The notes: generated by a model from the sequence alone, not told the origin. A stretch of DNA of 64,000 nucleotides from Lantana camara (GCA_037501455.1 CM074865.1:40902501-40966500), one strand, 5' to 3'. Numbered from the stretch's first letter, positions 11,465 to 24,240 are shown. Made by a program: numbers and translations.

Positions 11465-11478
11465 AAGGGGGGAAGAGT
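11465..11478 (+). promoter_or_regulatory. Polypurine tract, unit 2
   Basis: AAGGGGGGAAGAGT immediately before LTR 3. Confidence 0.9.
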
Positions 11479-13638
11479 TGTAACGCCCCGGTTTTTATTT
11501 ATTAATATCTTGTGTTTTAAATAATTTTATAAATTATATTTTATAATACTTTCATGAAATTCATATTAAACTTATAATTTATCTCAAAACTTGGAAATGA
11601 TTTAATTGTCAACTTGGCCCTATATGTCCATTCTTTAAACTTAGGGGCCAAATTGCATGAAAACCTTTTAGGACTAAAGTGATCACTTTCCAAACTTGAT
11701 ATCCTTAATTGCTTAACTTAAATAACTTGGAGGGTTTAATTGCAAATATTACATATTTCCCAAAATATCACGGTATATCATCTCTAAGCTTCTTCAATCA
11801 TTTTGCTTCCAAATTCTTCAACATATTTGCTTCCTCTCTCTCTCGGTATTAAGAAGAAAAGGGAAAGAAGTGATTTTCATCCATTTCATCAAGAATTTCA
11901 AGTGTTAATCCAAGTTTGGGAAGCTTGATCATCACCCTCATCCATCTTCTTCCTTTCTTTCATTTCCAAGGTTGGTTGTGCATGAACTCTTGATTCTTGA
12001 GCATATATGATTGAGCTAGGGTTTAGGATTTATATGTTAGATGAGTTAATTGAGGTTGGAAGCATGACTATGTGATTATATCATGAATTATGGCATGATT
12101 TGTGCATGAATTGGTTGAGAATTGAGCTTGAATGATCAAGTATGATCATGAGTGTGGAATCATGAATTCTGGATGATCTTGTGTGGTTTGAGTGTTTAAG
12201 TATTATGATATCATTTCTTGAACCTATATACATCATATTACCAGAAAATCATGACATGGTTTATTGAAAATGGATTTTTGGTTGGCTTGTTATGCATTCC
12301 CGTAGCTTTCCCCTGTTTTTCCTCTGTTCTTCACATTTGCAGAAACAGGGAACGGCCGTTCCCAGCCTCAAGGCATTGTGGGAACGGGCGTTCCCACCTT
12401 TTCAAATGGTTTGGACGGCCGAGCATGGGAACGGCCGTTCCCATTTTGGCCTTGAGCCGGAAGGGCCGTTCCCAGCTTGCGCGCGTTTTAAAAGGGGAAA
12501 ACGCTGGTACGTTTTTGGGAGGAATGGGAACGACCGTTCCCAGTTTGCAAAGGGATCCGGAACGGCCGTTCCCACCACGCTGACAGAACAAATGTGACTG
12601 CATAAAATTACATTTTTAGCCCCTCGATCCAACGACTTCTTTGACCCCGAATTGCTGTAATATGTGTTCATATGATGTGAAACAACATGTTATCATACCA
12701 CATTGCATTTTCGTGGTCATCTCGATACATTTCCGCCGTTCGTCACATTTTGTGAATGTTAGGTCATGTCTCATGTATAAGTGTCGTGTTTGCACAGGTC
12801 ACGAGGGTAGGGACGAGGAGCAAGCACCGTAGGCCGTGCCTACTTGTCTTTTATCAGTATAGGTGAGGTTTTGTTTTGGTAAAACCAACCCTATAACCCC
12901 TATGTGCCAAAATAGTATTTACATTATACTTGCTATAAATCATTGACCATTTCAAGCCAGGTTCAAGCAAGCATGTTCATGTACATTTGGAGTAAGGTTG
13001 GAGACCGCCCTCACTCGTCGGGGCCATGTATTGATTGATTGCATGAAACGATCCAGTAATTAATATTGATAGTTGTAATCTCGGGCGAGTTCTCTATCAT
13101 TGTGAACTTATACTACTTTTAATTATAAAACCTCACCCGAGGTTATAACTTGCATGTGATTGCGCTATATATATTTATGCCCCTCACTCAGTCTTCGGTA
13201 GACTGATACTTCACCTTTCAGGTACTTGAGAGCCGGTCGTGCTAGGCGGGAGTCTGGTCCAGTCCTGCATTATCACGAGTCTAGCAGTGCACCATCATGT
13301 ATATATTTTACTACTTCTCATGTTATGTCAGTTGTTATCACATTCTGAATACTTGATCATGTATAAGAAATGATAATGTATTGATAGTTAGTTTGGTATC
13401 TATACGTATCTATCTGATAAATATGGTACCTATATGTAATTATGAGCTAATGCTTCCGCTTTTAATTGGTTATGCATTGGTTTTGTATTGCTTTAGGGTT
13501 TAGTCCCGCCTAGCTCGTCTTTTCTTTTCTTGGTCACCCGTTCGCTATAGGTTAGTTCATGTACGGATTGTCCATTTCGTATGTGGATCGGCCTATAGTG
13601 CGGGGGGTGTGGTACCTCCACGTGTCCGGGGTGCTACA
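11479..13638 (+). mobile_element. LTR 3 of array (complete)
   Basis: TGTAACGCCCCGG to GGTGCTACA, 2160 bp, shared between units 2 and 3. Confidence 0.93.
12348..12573. repeat. Palindrome cluster in LTR 3
   Basis: Six words as in LTR 1, same spacing. Confidence 0.92.
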
Positions 13639-13645
13639 TCTGAGG

Positions 13646-13658
13646 TGGTATCAGAGCC
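13646..13658 (+). promoter_or_regulatory. Primer-binding site (initiator Met tRNA), unit 3
   Basis: TGGTATCAGAGCC, 7 bp after LTR 3. Confidence 0.93.
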
Positions 13659-16041
13659 CGGTTACAAAACCGAGGTTCTAGTGTCGTGTCGTGTCAAGTC
13701 TAGGTCGAACGGCATAGGATTAATTGTTGATTGAGAGTCTTGCATGTTATCTGAAGCTAATTGAATTACTTCGATTACTTGGCAGCCTGTGCTCTGCATT
13801 GATTTTTGCAATTTATTGCTAATTAATTGATCTTGAATTATTTGAAGTTATGTGCTTAACGTGTTTTACTTTAAATACTGATAAATTGCTTGCTGCATTT
13901 ATATTAAATTTTCATCGCAAGCATCAATTATGTGACTATTATGTGACATAAGCATGCCTCACCTGCATGCATTTATTTCAATGAAAGTTGTGAGTTACAG
14001 GTTGTAGAAAGAATATCAAACCACGGCCAGTTGCTCGATAATTTTGGGCTACCACAGAATTTGAGAAGGGGGTGAAAGTTGAGGCTAAAATCAGGGCGTG
14101 GAAGGAAAGTCAATTAAGTATGTCCGATTGAAGTACAAGCTTGGGAATCACCTTTGGGTTTAAATCAGTCGGATTCAAAATTCCTAACACGACAGCCAGA
14201 AAGAATCAAACAATCAGTTATGGAAAACCAACATGTTTGGGGGTTCTACATTGGGTAAGACAGGGTTATTTTCTGAGTCAAGATAAATTGTCGTGTCGAG
14301 GGAATACATTGACAGGTAGGGAACGGTAAAGGAAGGTACTCAAGAGAAGCAAAGTATTAATTAGAGGAAGAATAACCGGATTGCCATTAGCGAGTGGTTC
14401 AAGGGTTGGAAGGAAAAAGGAATTTTGTAGATGTCTAACCGGGAGTATAATACTAGGGAAAAGAAGATTGTCGACCAGGATGTGGTTGAATTGGAAGATA
14501 TGGAGCAACGAGTAGGAGCATCTCAAATTTAAGAATTTTTAACTTGGATCATCAAGTCACAGAAAGTGCTACCAAGGAATTTTAGACTAAGGCTCAATTA
14601 TAGAAAAGCTCGAAGACAAGCTCATCGAGTTATGATTCAAGGAATGAGATCCGAAACAAAAGAATTCACTGAAGGAAATTTGTGCTATCAAAGATGACGC
14701 GTCTACCGGATTAGGAAGGCTATTTCATCCGAGGATAAGGTGAAGGAGATTGAGGTACTAATTATTCAATATTCAGGTGTGATGTTAAACTGAGACTTAG
14801 TTAATTGGGAAGCAAATTCAAGTGGGAGGAGAAGATCATTTCAATCGGGCTAGTAGCTTTGGATGATTTATTCATGAAAGGTATAGCTCCTAAGACTCTA
14901 TAACCGGGTGGAATGAGTTTATCTTCCGGATTCAATTTGGAGGGTCGTACAAAAGTGAGAATTGGGAGATTGGAGCACCAAATGAAAATGGCAACAGATG
15001 ATAAAGAATTTTGGAAGGAAATTATATGCTCAACAGTAGGTAAGTAAGAAGGGGAGTTCTATAAACGATCCAAATTGAAAGAATAGATTTGAAGGGCTTC
15101 AATCACGGTAGCAACTTGGTGAATCGGGTTGAGAACTAGAAACTTATTGATCGAGAAGGGTCCGGAAATCAATTCCATAAGTGGCACAGAAATGGATTCA
15201 AGAGTCCTGCCTGGGAATCAGATAGTTATCCGTGAAGGAGGTAATTAGGGTAGGAAGCATCAAAGACTAATTTCGTAAAAACAAATGAGAAAGAGATGGG
15301 AAAATGGAATGGTTTGGGATTTCGATTAGGAAAGGGATAAAGAAAGCTCAACACTCCAGTGAATATGAAATTGAAAGACAATCATGTTAAAGATTTCGGT
15401 TAGCTGGGTATTTCAGATCCAAGCTGAATTGTCGTGTGGCGAGGTTAAGTTAAAAGAAATGAAGCAACAAATGGAAATGGTAAAGAAAGGCAAAGAGTTG
15501 CTGGGAGGTTGTCGAACAATCAGGTATAGACAAGGGAAGGTAGAGTTCAGTTATCTAATCGAACTCCTAACGAGTAAACAAGGGAGTTTGAATCAAAATG
15601 ACAACCGTGAAGAAGATTCAAGCAACCATGTGGGAAGTAATTATTAAAGAGTAAGCTAGATGCTAATTTCGGGAGTATAGAAGACTTCGGGGTTCAGAAA
15701 TTATAATACTGAGCTGTGGGAGTGTTCAAGTGAAGGTTAATAAATTTGAAGAATAGAAGACCGTGGGAAAATAAGAAATGATGACCAAGTTCAAGACAAG
15801 CTTAGGATTCAACAAACAAGGAATTTCCTGTCAAGATAAATTTTTCCATTACTCCGGTGACAGGTTCAATGCATACATAAGCACGTGCATCATACGTTAC
15901 TTTAATTTTGAATTTCTTTACATATGTGTGATTTCCCTGATTGCACTTAATTGCTCCAATGTGCTGAATTATTACTTCGGAGTGTGTAACGTACAGTGGC
16001 ATATTAATTCAACATGCATATTCAGTGTCTTGATTTACAGG
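13659..16041 (+). other. Non-coding leader of array unit 3
   Basis: More diverged than the leader of unit 2. Changes such as TCTGAGTCA near 14275, AACCGGGAG near 14440 and TATAGAAAAG near 14600 are shared with unit 4 but not with units 1-2. A 1-bp deletion lies near 15738. Confidence 0.55.
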
Positions 16042-16680
16042 ATGTCTCAAGACCACCCTCCTCAGGAACAGACACCTAGGGTTTCTTCACATTTACCCCC
16101 TCCGGCTCAGCCTCAGGAATTTTTCGAGTCTTTGGTTCGTTTAGTAGATCAGAAGATAAAAGAGTATGTTTCCTCAGTGCCACAAGCCTTATCAACACAG
16201 CCGGGCCAAATTTCGATTGCATTTAGGGAATTTCAGAACCAACCATCCGCAAGACCCTTTGAAGGAAACAAGGATTCCACCGGATCACAGCTCAAGAAAA
16301 TCAAAAGAGTGTGGGAAATAACTCCGAGTGACTCCCAAGAAAAGGACCGAGGCACCACTTTGTTGGAGGCAAGAAGGTCTAATCCTCACCCTGGACAGGC
16401 TTCAGGTTCAAAGTCGGGACAGCTTTCTAGCAAAGGAAAACGGCCTATCTCTTATCATACCCCGACACCTCAGGAAAGGTCTCGCAAGAAAAAGAAGCAA
16501 CCACTTGGATCGAATTCGGGAACTTCGCGTAACCCAGTTTCAACAACATCTTCCGGGAAACTCCTTTGCAGTTATTGTGGACGTGATAACCACACTTATG
16601 ACGGCTGTAGGAAACGGTTGGGATTATGTCTCTACTGCGGGAGTGACGAGCACCACATAGACACTTGCTCAAGGATATAA
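16042..16680 (+). CDS. Shortened gag-like protein, unit 3
   Basis: 212 aa, same architecture as units 1 and 2, with Ala-to-Val (within VSSVPQ) and His-to-Gln (within REFQNQ) changes near the N-terminus. Both zinc knuckles are intact. The frame is uninterrupted although the leader has accumulated changes. With so few substitutions this cannot be read as selection. Confidence 0.7.
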   Translation: MSQDHPPQEQTPRVSSHLPPPAQPQEFFESLVRLVDQKIKEYVSSVPQALSTQPGQISIAFREFQNQPSARPFEGNKDSTGSQLKKIKRVWEITPSDSQEKDRGTTLLEARRSNPHPGQASGSKSGQLSSKGKRPISYHTPTPQERSRKKKKQPLGSNSGTSRNPVSTTSSGKLLCSYCGRDNHTYDGCRKRLGLCLYCGSDEHHIDTCSRI

Positions 16681-17037
16681 GGGAAATCGACCAGGGGTGG
16701 AAGATTACCAGGGCCAGCACAGGAAGGGGTTCGCGAGAGGGGAGTGCAAAATGTAAATGCGAATCGGGTCCGGGAAGAAGCAGGTACCGGGTATAGGCAT
16801 AGTACAACCATCGGTGAACGGTACATTTAGCCATGCATACCACGTGCATTACTTATCTTATTACTATTGTATTTAATTTCTTGTGCATTGCAAACTAGTT
16901 AATTATGAATGATAAGTATGTGATTAAATGGTTTAATTGTCTATATGATATTTGTGAAAGTATTATGATTCAATTGTCTATGCAACATTCATGCCATTGT
17001 TTTCGATATTTACTCCTTGAACTACTTCAGTGCATGT

Positions 17038-17166
17038 GAGAGACGGGGCTCTCTCCTTTTCTGTTGAGAGACGGGGCTCTCTCACTCCTTGCTGAGAAAC
17101 GGGGTTTCTCACTTCTTGTGAAAGACGGGGTTCTTTCATCCCATATTCAAGAGACGGGGTTCTCTT
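17038..17166 (+). repeat. Five-hairpin row, unit 3 (all stems perfect)
   Basis: As in units 1-2, but the first stem reads GAGAGA/TCTCTC and is fully paired, whereas units 1 and 2 have GACAGA. The loops are unchanged. Confidence 0.9.
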
Positions 17167-17221
17167 ATAAATTGTGCATCGTTTTAAAACTTGACAGTGG
17201 ACCTGGGGACCAGGTCCTTTT

Positions 17222-17235
17222 AAGGGGGGAAGAGT
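17222..17235 (+). promoter_or_regulatory. Polypurine tract, unit 3
   Basis: AAGGGGGGAAGAGT immediately before LTR 4. Confidence 0.9.
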
Positions 17236-19394
17236 TGTAACGCCCCGGTTTTTATTTATTAATATCTTGTGTTTTAAATAATTTTATAAATTATATTTTA
17301 TAATACTTTCATGAAATTCATATTAAACTTATAATTTATCTCAAAACTTGGAAATGATTTAATTGTCAACTTGGCCCTATATGTCCATTCTTTAAACTTA
17401 GGGGCCAAATTGCATGAAAACCTTTTAGGACTAAAGTGATCACTTTCCAAACTTGATATCCTTAATTGCTTAACTTAAATAACTTGGAGGGTTTAATTGC
17501 AAATATTACATATTTCCCAAAATATCACGGTATATCATCTCTAAGCTTCTTCAATCATTTTGCTTCCAAATTCTTCAACATATTTGCTTCCTCTCTCTCT
17601 CGGTATTAAGAAGAAAAGGGAAAGAAGTGATTTTCATCCATTTCATCAAGAATTTCAAGTGTTAATCCAAGTTTGGGAAGCTTGATCATCACCCTCATCC
17701 ATCTTCTTCCTTTCTTTCATTTCCAAGGTTGGTTGTGCATGAACTCTTGATTCTTGAGCATATATGATTGAGCTAGGGTTTAGGATTTATATGTTAGATG
17801 AGTTAATTGAGGTTGGAAGCATGACTATGTGATTATATCATGAATTATGGCATGATTTGTGCATGAATTGGTTGAGAATTGAGCTTGAATGATCAAGTAT
17901 GATCATGAGTGTGGAATCATGAATTCTGGATGATCTTGTGTGGTTTGAGTGTTTAAGTATTATGATATCATTTCTTGAACCTATATACATCATATTACCA
18001 GAAAATCATGACATGGTTTATTGAAAATGGATTTTTGGTTGGCTTGTTATGCATTCCCGTAGCTTTCCCCTGTTTTTCCTCTGTTCTTCACATTTGCAGA
18101 AACAGGGAACGGCCGTTCCCAGCCTCAAGGCAATGTGGGAACGGGCATTCCCACCTTTTCAAATGGTTTGGGCGGCCGAGCATGGGAACGGCCGTTCCCA
18201 TTTTGGCCTTGAGCCGGAAGGGCCGTTCCCAGCTTGCGCGCGTTTTAAAAGGGGAAAACGCTGGTACGTTTTTGGGAGGAATGGGAACGACCGTTCCCAG
18301 TTTGCAAAGGTATCCGGAACGGCCGTTCCCACCACGCTGACAGAACAAATGTGACTGCATAAAATTACATTTTTAGCCCCTCGATCCAACGACTTCTTTG
18401 ACCCCGAATTGCTGTAATATGTGTTCATATGATGTGAAACAACATGTTATCATACCACATTGCATTTTCGTGGTCATCTCGATACATTTCCACCGTTCGT
18501 CACATTTTGTGCATGTTAGGTCATGTCTCATGTACAAGTGTCGTGTTTGCACAGGTCACGAGGGTAGGGACGAGGAGCAAGCACCGTAGGCCGTGCCTAC
18601 TTGTCTTTTATCAGTATAGGTGAGGTTTTGTTTTGGTAAAACCAACCCTATAACCCCTATGTGCCAAATAGTATTTACATTATACTTGCTATAAATCATT
18701 GACCATTTCAAGCCAGGTTCAAGCAAGCATGTTCATGTACATTTGGAGTAAGGTTGGAGACCGCCCTCACTCGTCGGGGCCATGTATTGATTGATTGCAT
18801 GAAACGATCCAGTAATTAATATTGATAGTTGTAATCTCGGGTGAGTTCTCTATCATTGTGAACTTATACTACTTTTAATTATAAAACCTCACCCGAGGTT
18901 ATAACTTGCATGTGATTGCGCTATATATATTTATGCCCCTCACTCAGTCTTCGGTAGACTGATACTTCACCTTTCAGGTACTTGAGAGCCGGTCGTGCTA
19001 GGCGGGAGTCTGGTCCAGTCCTGCATTATCACGAGTCTAGCAGTGCACCATCATGTATATATTTTACTACTTCTCATGTTATGTCAGTTGTTATCACATT
19101 CTGAATACTTGATCATGTATAAGAAATGATAATGTATTGATAGTTAGTTTGGTATCTATACGTATCTATCTGATAAATATGGTACCTATATGTAATTATG
19201 AGCTAATGCTTCCGCTTTTAATTGGTTATGCATTGGTTTTGTATTGCTTTAGGGTTTAGTCCTGCCTAGCTCGTCTTTTCTTCTCTTGGTCACCCGTTCG
19301 CTATAGGTTAGTTCATGTACGGATTGTCCATTTCGTATGTGGATCGGCCTATAGTGCGGGGGGTGTGGTACCTCCACGTGCCCGGGGTGCTACA
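17236..19394 (+). mobile_element. LTR 4 of array (complete, slightly diverged)
   Basis: TGTAACGCCCCGG to GGTGCTACA, 2159 bp. It carries scattered changes absent from LTRs 1-3, for example GGGCATTCCC for GGGCGTTCCC in palindrome 2, CACCGTTCG near 18491 and GTGCATGTTAGG near 18510. Confidence 0.93.
18105..18330. repeat. Palindrome cluster in LTR 4
   Basis: Six words; the second has a CpG-to-CpA change that breaks its symmetry, the kind of change expected from deamination of methylated CpG. Confidence 0.92.
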
Positions 19395-19401
19395 TCTGAG
19401 G

Positions 19402-19414
19402 TGGTATCAGAGCC
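19402..19414 (+). promoter_or_regulatory. Primer-binding site (initiator Met tRNA), unit 4
   Basis: TGGTATCAGAGCC, 7 bp after LTR 4. Confidence 0.93.
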
Positions 19415-20985
19415 CGGTTGCAAAACCGAGGTTCTAGTGTCGTGTCGTGTCAAGTCTAGGTCGAACGGCATAGGATTAATTGTTGATTGAGAGTCTTGCA
19501 TATTATCTGAAGCTAATTGAATTACTTAGATTACTTGGCAGCCTGTGCTCTGCATTGATTTTTGCAATTTATTGCTAATTAATTGATCTTGAATTATTTG
19601 AAGTTATGTGCTTAACGTGTTTTACTTTAAATACTGATAAATTGCTTGCTGCATTTATATTAAATTTTCATCGCAAGCATCAATTATGTGACTATTATGT
19701 GACATAAGCATGCCTCACCTGCATGCATTTATTTCAATGAAAGTTGTGAGTTACAGGTTGTAGAAAGAATATCAAACCACGGCCAGTTGCTCGATAATTT
19801 TGGGCTACCACAGAATTTGAGAAGGGGGTGAAAGTTGAGGCTAAAATCAGGGCGTGGAAGGAAAGTCAATTAAGTATGTCCGATTGAAGTACAAGCTTGG
19901 GAATCACCTTTGGGTTTAAATCAGTCGGATTCAAAATTCCTAACACGACAGCCAGAAAGAATCAAACAATCAGTTATGGAAAACCAACATGTTTGGGGGT
20001 TCTACATTGGGTAAGACAGGGTTATTTTCTGAGTCAAGATAAATTGTCGTGTCGAGGGAATACATTGACAGGTAGGGAACGGTAAAGGAAGGTACTCAAG
20101 AGAAGCAAAGTATTAATTAGAGGAAGAATAACCGGATTGCCATTAGCGAGTGGTTCAAGGGTTGGAAGGAAAAAGGAATTTTGTAGATGTCTAACCGGGA
20201 GTATAATACTAGGGAAAAGAAGATTGTCGACCAGGATGTGGTTGAATTGGAAGATATGGAGCAACGAGTAGGAGCATCTCAAATTTAAGAATTTTTAACT
20301 TGGATCATCAAGTCACAGAAAGTGCTACCAAGGAATTTTAGACTAAGGCTCAATTATAGAAAAGCTCGAAGACAAGCTCATCGAGTTATGATTCAAGGAA
20401 TGAGATCCGAAACAAAAGAATTCACTGAAGGAAATTTGTGCTATCAAAGATGACGCGTCTACCGGATTAGGAAGGCTATTTCATCCGAGGATAAGGTGAA
20501 GGAGATTGAGGTACTAATTACTCAAGATTCAGGTGTGATGTTAAACTGAGACTTAGTTAATTGGGAAGCAAATTCAAGTGGGAGGAGAAGATCATTTCAA
20601 TCGGGCTAGTAGCTTTGGATGATTTATTCATGAAAGGTATAGCTACTAAGACTCTATAACCGGGTGGAATGAGTTTATCTTCCGGATTCAATTTGGAGGG
20701 TCGTACAAAAGTGAGAATTGGGAGATTGGAGCACCAAATGAAAATGGCAACAGATGATAAAGAATTTTGGAAGGAAATTATATGCTCAACAGTAGGTAAG
20801 TAAGAAGGGGAGTTCTATAAACGATCCAAATTGAAAGAATAGATTTGAAAGGCTTCAATCACGGTAGCAACTTGGTGAATCGGGTTGAGAACTAGAAACT
20901 TATTGATCGAGAAGGGTCCGGAAATCAATTCCATAAGTGGCACAGAAATGGATTCAAGAGTCCTGCCTGGGAATCAGATAGTTAT
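19415..20985 (+). mobile_element. Truncated internal region of array unit 4
   Basis: Matches the first 1.6 kb of the internal regions of units 1-3 up to the equivalent of about 3714. The gag, hairpin row, polypurine tract and the first half of the following LTR are missing. An ORF across the break (20885-21082) is chimeric and not a gene. Confidence 0.9.
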
Positions 20986-20989
20986 CCGT
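20986..20989. other. Deletion junction with CCGT microhomology
   Basis: Left of the junction the sequence matches internal region (GATAGTTATCCGT). Right of it, it matches LTR interior (CCGTTCGTCACATT, equivalent to about 1218). CCGT belongs to both sides. Compared with a full unit, about 3.3 kb (rest of internal plus first 1.2 kb of LTR) is gone. Confidence 0.88.
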
Positions 20990-21899
20990 TCGTCACATTT
21001 TGTGCATGTTAGGTCATGTCTCATGTATAAGTGTCGTGTTTGCACAGGTCACGAGGGTAGGGACGAGGAGCAAGCACCGTAGGCCGTGCCTACTTGTCTT
21101 TTATCAGTATAGGTGAGGTTTTGTTTTGGTAAAACCAACCCTATAACCCCTATGTGCTAGTTTTCGGCCAAAATAGTATTTACATTATACTTGCTATAAA
21201 TCATTGACCATTTCAAGCCAGGTTCAAGCAAGCATGTTCATGTACATTTGGAGTAAGGTTGGAGACCGCCCTCACTCGTCGGGGCCATGTATTGATTGAT
21301 TGCATGAAACGATCCAGTAATTAATATTGATAGTTGTAATCTCGGGCGAGTTCTCTATCATTGTGAACTTATACTACTTTTAATTATAAAACCTCACCCG
21401 AGGTTATAACTTGCATGTGATTGCGCTATATATATTTATGCCCCTCACTCAGTCTTCGGTAGACTGATACTTCACCTTTCAGGTACTTGAGAGCCGGTCG
21501 TGCTAGGCGGGAGTCTGGTCCAGTCCTGCATTATCACGAGTCTAGCAGTGCACCATCATGTATATATTTTACTACTTCTCATGTTATGTCAGTTGTTATC
21601 ACATTCTGAATACTTGATCATGTATAAGAAATGATAATGTATTGATAGTTAGTTTGGTATCTATACGTATCTATCTGATAAATATGGTACCTATATGTAA
21701 TTATGAGCTAATGCTTCCGCTTTTAATTCGTTATGCATTGGTTTTGTATTGCTTTAGGGTTTAGTCCCGCCTAGCTCGTCTTTTCTTTTCTTGGTCACCC
21801 GTTCGCTATAGGTTAGTTCATGTACGGATTGTCCATTTCGTATGTGGATCGGCCTATAGTGCGGGGGGTGTGGTACCTCCACGTGTCCAGGGTGCTACA
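20990..21899 (+). mobile_element. LTR 5, 3' part only; end of array
   Basis: Matches the last about 0.9 kb of the LTR and ends CTACA at 21899, followed by unrelated AT-rich DNA. It contains an 11-bp segment, TAGTTTTCGGC near 21159, that LTRs 1-4 lack. A target-site duplication cannot be tested because the 5' end of the array lies outside the window. Confidence 0.9.
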
Positions 21900-23072
21900 G
21901 GATTATTCTTGTATTTTTTTTTCTAGTTAATATAGAATTTTGTAAATTTCAGAGCTTTTTCGTAATAATCACTAATTAAAAAAAATTTAATATTTTCCCA
22001 CATAAAATTTTAATAGAAAGTGTTGTTTTAGAAATGTTAATAGTAATCTATTAGGTATATCAAGGTTGTAAACCTGTTATTTCTGAAATTATTTGATCAA
22101 TATTAGTTGATCTGTTCATTTTTATATCATATCTTTAAAATTGTTTATAGCACATTTTTCTAATTCAAAATACATGCATATAAAGTGATGTGTATTAATA
22201 AATAATTAGAATGATCTTGTTTTATAAACCTATATAAATATTATAAAACATTTTAATATATTCATATTCAATCATAGATAAGGTGAGTAAATAGTCGCAT
22301 GAAATTTAAAAATAAGTATAATATAGGTGTGTAAAAATCAGGTCCTAGTGGAAGATTTGAAACAATTATGCATATCTAAAATGAAATTATAAATGTCACA
22401 AAATTGGTTCTTGGTAGAAAATTTGGGTGATTATACAGTTGGATGATTTAAAAAAAAAATTAACATAAGTCTGCAAAATTGGTTCTTGGTAGAATATTTG
22501 AGCATATATATTATGCATATCTGAAATAAAATTATAAAGGCCATAAAAAAATTTTTAAATTGAACATTTATTTATAACATATAATATATCGTATTTTTTA
22601 TATTCATTTATATTTTGTACATTGTTAAAATTTACAAAGTGATAATTACTATCTATGCACAAGGTGAAACTCCTTTAGTAACCATTTGGGTATCTTGAAA
22701 ATTTTAATTAATTAATTAATTATTTTTTACCGACTGTATATCTTGAAATCTTTTCTTTTCTTTTATTAATTTATTTTTTTTACCACTTCTACTGAATCTT
22801 CCTAACCATTCTTTTTCCACATGTGACATCAAATAATTTTGTTTTTTTTTTCTCTATATTTTATATTTATTATTAATATTATACAGGCGTTTCTCTTTGT
22901 TCATTTGTTTACCATAATGTAATAATTACACTAAATAATTATAGAATATATATTAATAATATTATTTTTATTTTTTATTTATAAAAATAATTTTATTCAC
23001 GATATATAAATATATGAGATAAACTACACATACAAATGTATTTATATTAAGAAATAATCTTTTTTAAATATA
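21900..23072. other. AT-rich spacer, no gene seen
   Basis: Very AT-rich DNA with homopolymer T and A runs. The only structure seen is an imperfect internal repeat (see 22364-22538). Confidence 0.6.
22364..22538. repeat. Imperfect direct repeats in AT-rich DNA
   Basis: ATTATGCATATCT followed by an AAATTATAAA-rich stretch occurs at 22364 and 22510. AAAATTGGTTCTTGGTAGAA occurs at about 22399 and 22475. Together they form an interleaved, diverged duplication. Confidence 0.75.
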
Positions 23073-23129
23073 TTATCCTAATTTGTCATCATCATTTAAT
23101 TTGCCTAAATTCAACATCATAAAAACCAT

Positions 23130-23151
23130 ACATATATATATATATATATAT
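23130..23151. repeat. (TA)n microsatellite
   Basis: Uninterrupted TA dinucleotide run. Confidence 0.9.
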
Positions 23152-23715
23152 GGATATGAAATTATAATGAAATATGCACAATAATACATATGTATAACAG
23201 AAATTACACTAAAGTATATACAATAAAACATATGAGAGCATACATAATAGAATAAAACCAAATCATTCCTCGCATCCAAAAGTAGTGGTATGTACAAAAT
23301 TGACTTAGCCAAAATTTCATTAAGAATCTGATTATTACGGCTCGTGCTACCAGGTTCATTTGTCTACGATCCAACCATATAAGTTATTGGTTCTAAGATA
23401 GATGATTGACGCACAATTGGTTCACGATCTGTTATATTTTTTACGCCCATAATTTAATTGTATTAATATCACAATGAAATTTAAAGTTTGTAATATAGTA
23501 TTAATTGATGATTAAATGCTAGTAACATCTTGACTTTTTAAATTTTTTTTATTTTTTTTTTGGTTTAGACCCAAATTTATTCGGTTTTTGGCTTCTTTTT
23601 TTTTTGCAAAAGTAATTAAGAATATATTTTCAAAAAAAAAAAAAAAAACGAATACAACACGTTTTCAATTGATATTACTAAATGAATCAAAATTATTTAC
23701 AAATTTTAGCTTTAC

Positions 23716-23754
23716 CTGATTGTTCTTCACTGATATTGTCCCTGCTTGTACTTT
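23716..23754 (-). CDS. 39-bp microexon
   Basis: Minus-strand segment bounded by TTTCCTACAG (acceptor) and CAG, then GTAAAGC (donor). In phase 1 it encodes STSRDNISEEQS. A similar GSTSRNNQ-like phrase appears in the next stretch, below 23428. Confidence 0.45.
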
Positions 23755-23950
23755 CTGTAGGAAATATAGAAGAATAGATATTATTATTTATTGCATGCAC
23801 GTTCGTAATTTTGCACAGAGAAATTAACTTATTATTTGTTGATTACAATTGAAATTGAAACAAATTCAATTTTATTTGCCGCATCAAATTATTTTCAGGA
23901 ATTATATATGAATAAAAATAAAATAACGCCATAATCAAACTAGAAAACTA

Positions 23951-23975
23951 AATATATATATATATATATATATAT
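23951..23975. repeat. (AT)n microsatellite
   Basis: Uninterrupted AT dinucleotide run of about 12 units, inside an intron-like part of the minus-strand gene remnant. Confidence 0.9.
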
Positions 23976-24124
23976 TTTTGAAATTAACAAATCAAGTCCA
24001 TGTGCAAATTAAAATACATATAATATTTTAATACTATTACATAATTAATATTTTTACAAAATACGGAATCGTTTTCTAATGTGAAAATATAATTAGCATG
24101 TTATAATGAATTCTATCCATGTAC

Positions 24125-24240
24125 CACGGCTCTTCGATTTTGATAATTTCGCCTTCGTTGAGCCAAGTATGCTTCTCTTCGTTCTTCGTTCATAGCATTG
24201 CGCCGCTGACGCTCACTTATCCTCCATTCCTCTTAGATCT
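24125..24240 (-). pseudogene. Exon with module copy 3 (nonsense codon)
   Basis: Minus-strand stretch with acceptor-like TTTTATAG at 24241 and donor-like GTACATGG at 24124. It encodes EWRISERQRRNAMNEERREA and the AYLAQRRR-like continuation. A TAA lies just after the acceptor in the frame set by the preceding exon. Confidence 0.5.

Noticed and set aside
20885..21082. 65-codon ORF at the end of the array
   Set aside because: It spans the deletion junction and is a chance fusion of leader and LTR sequence.
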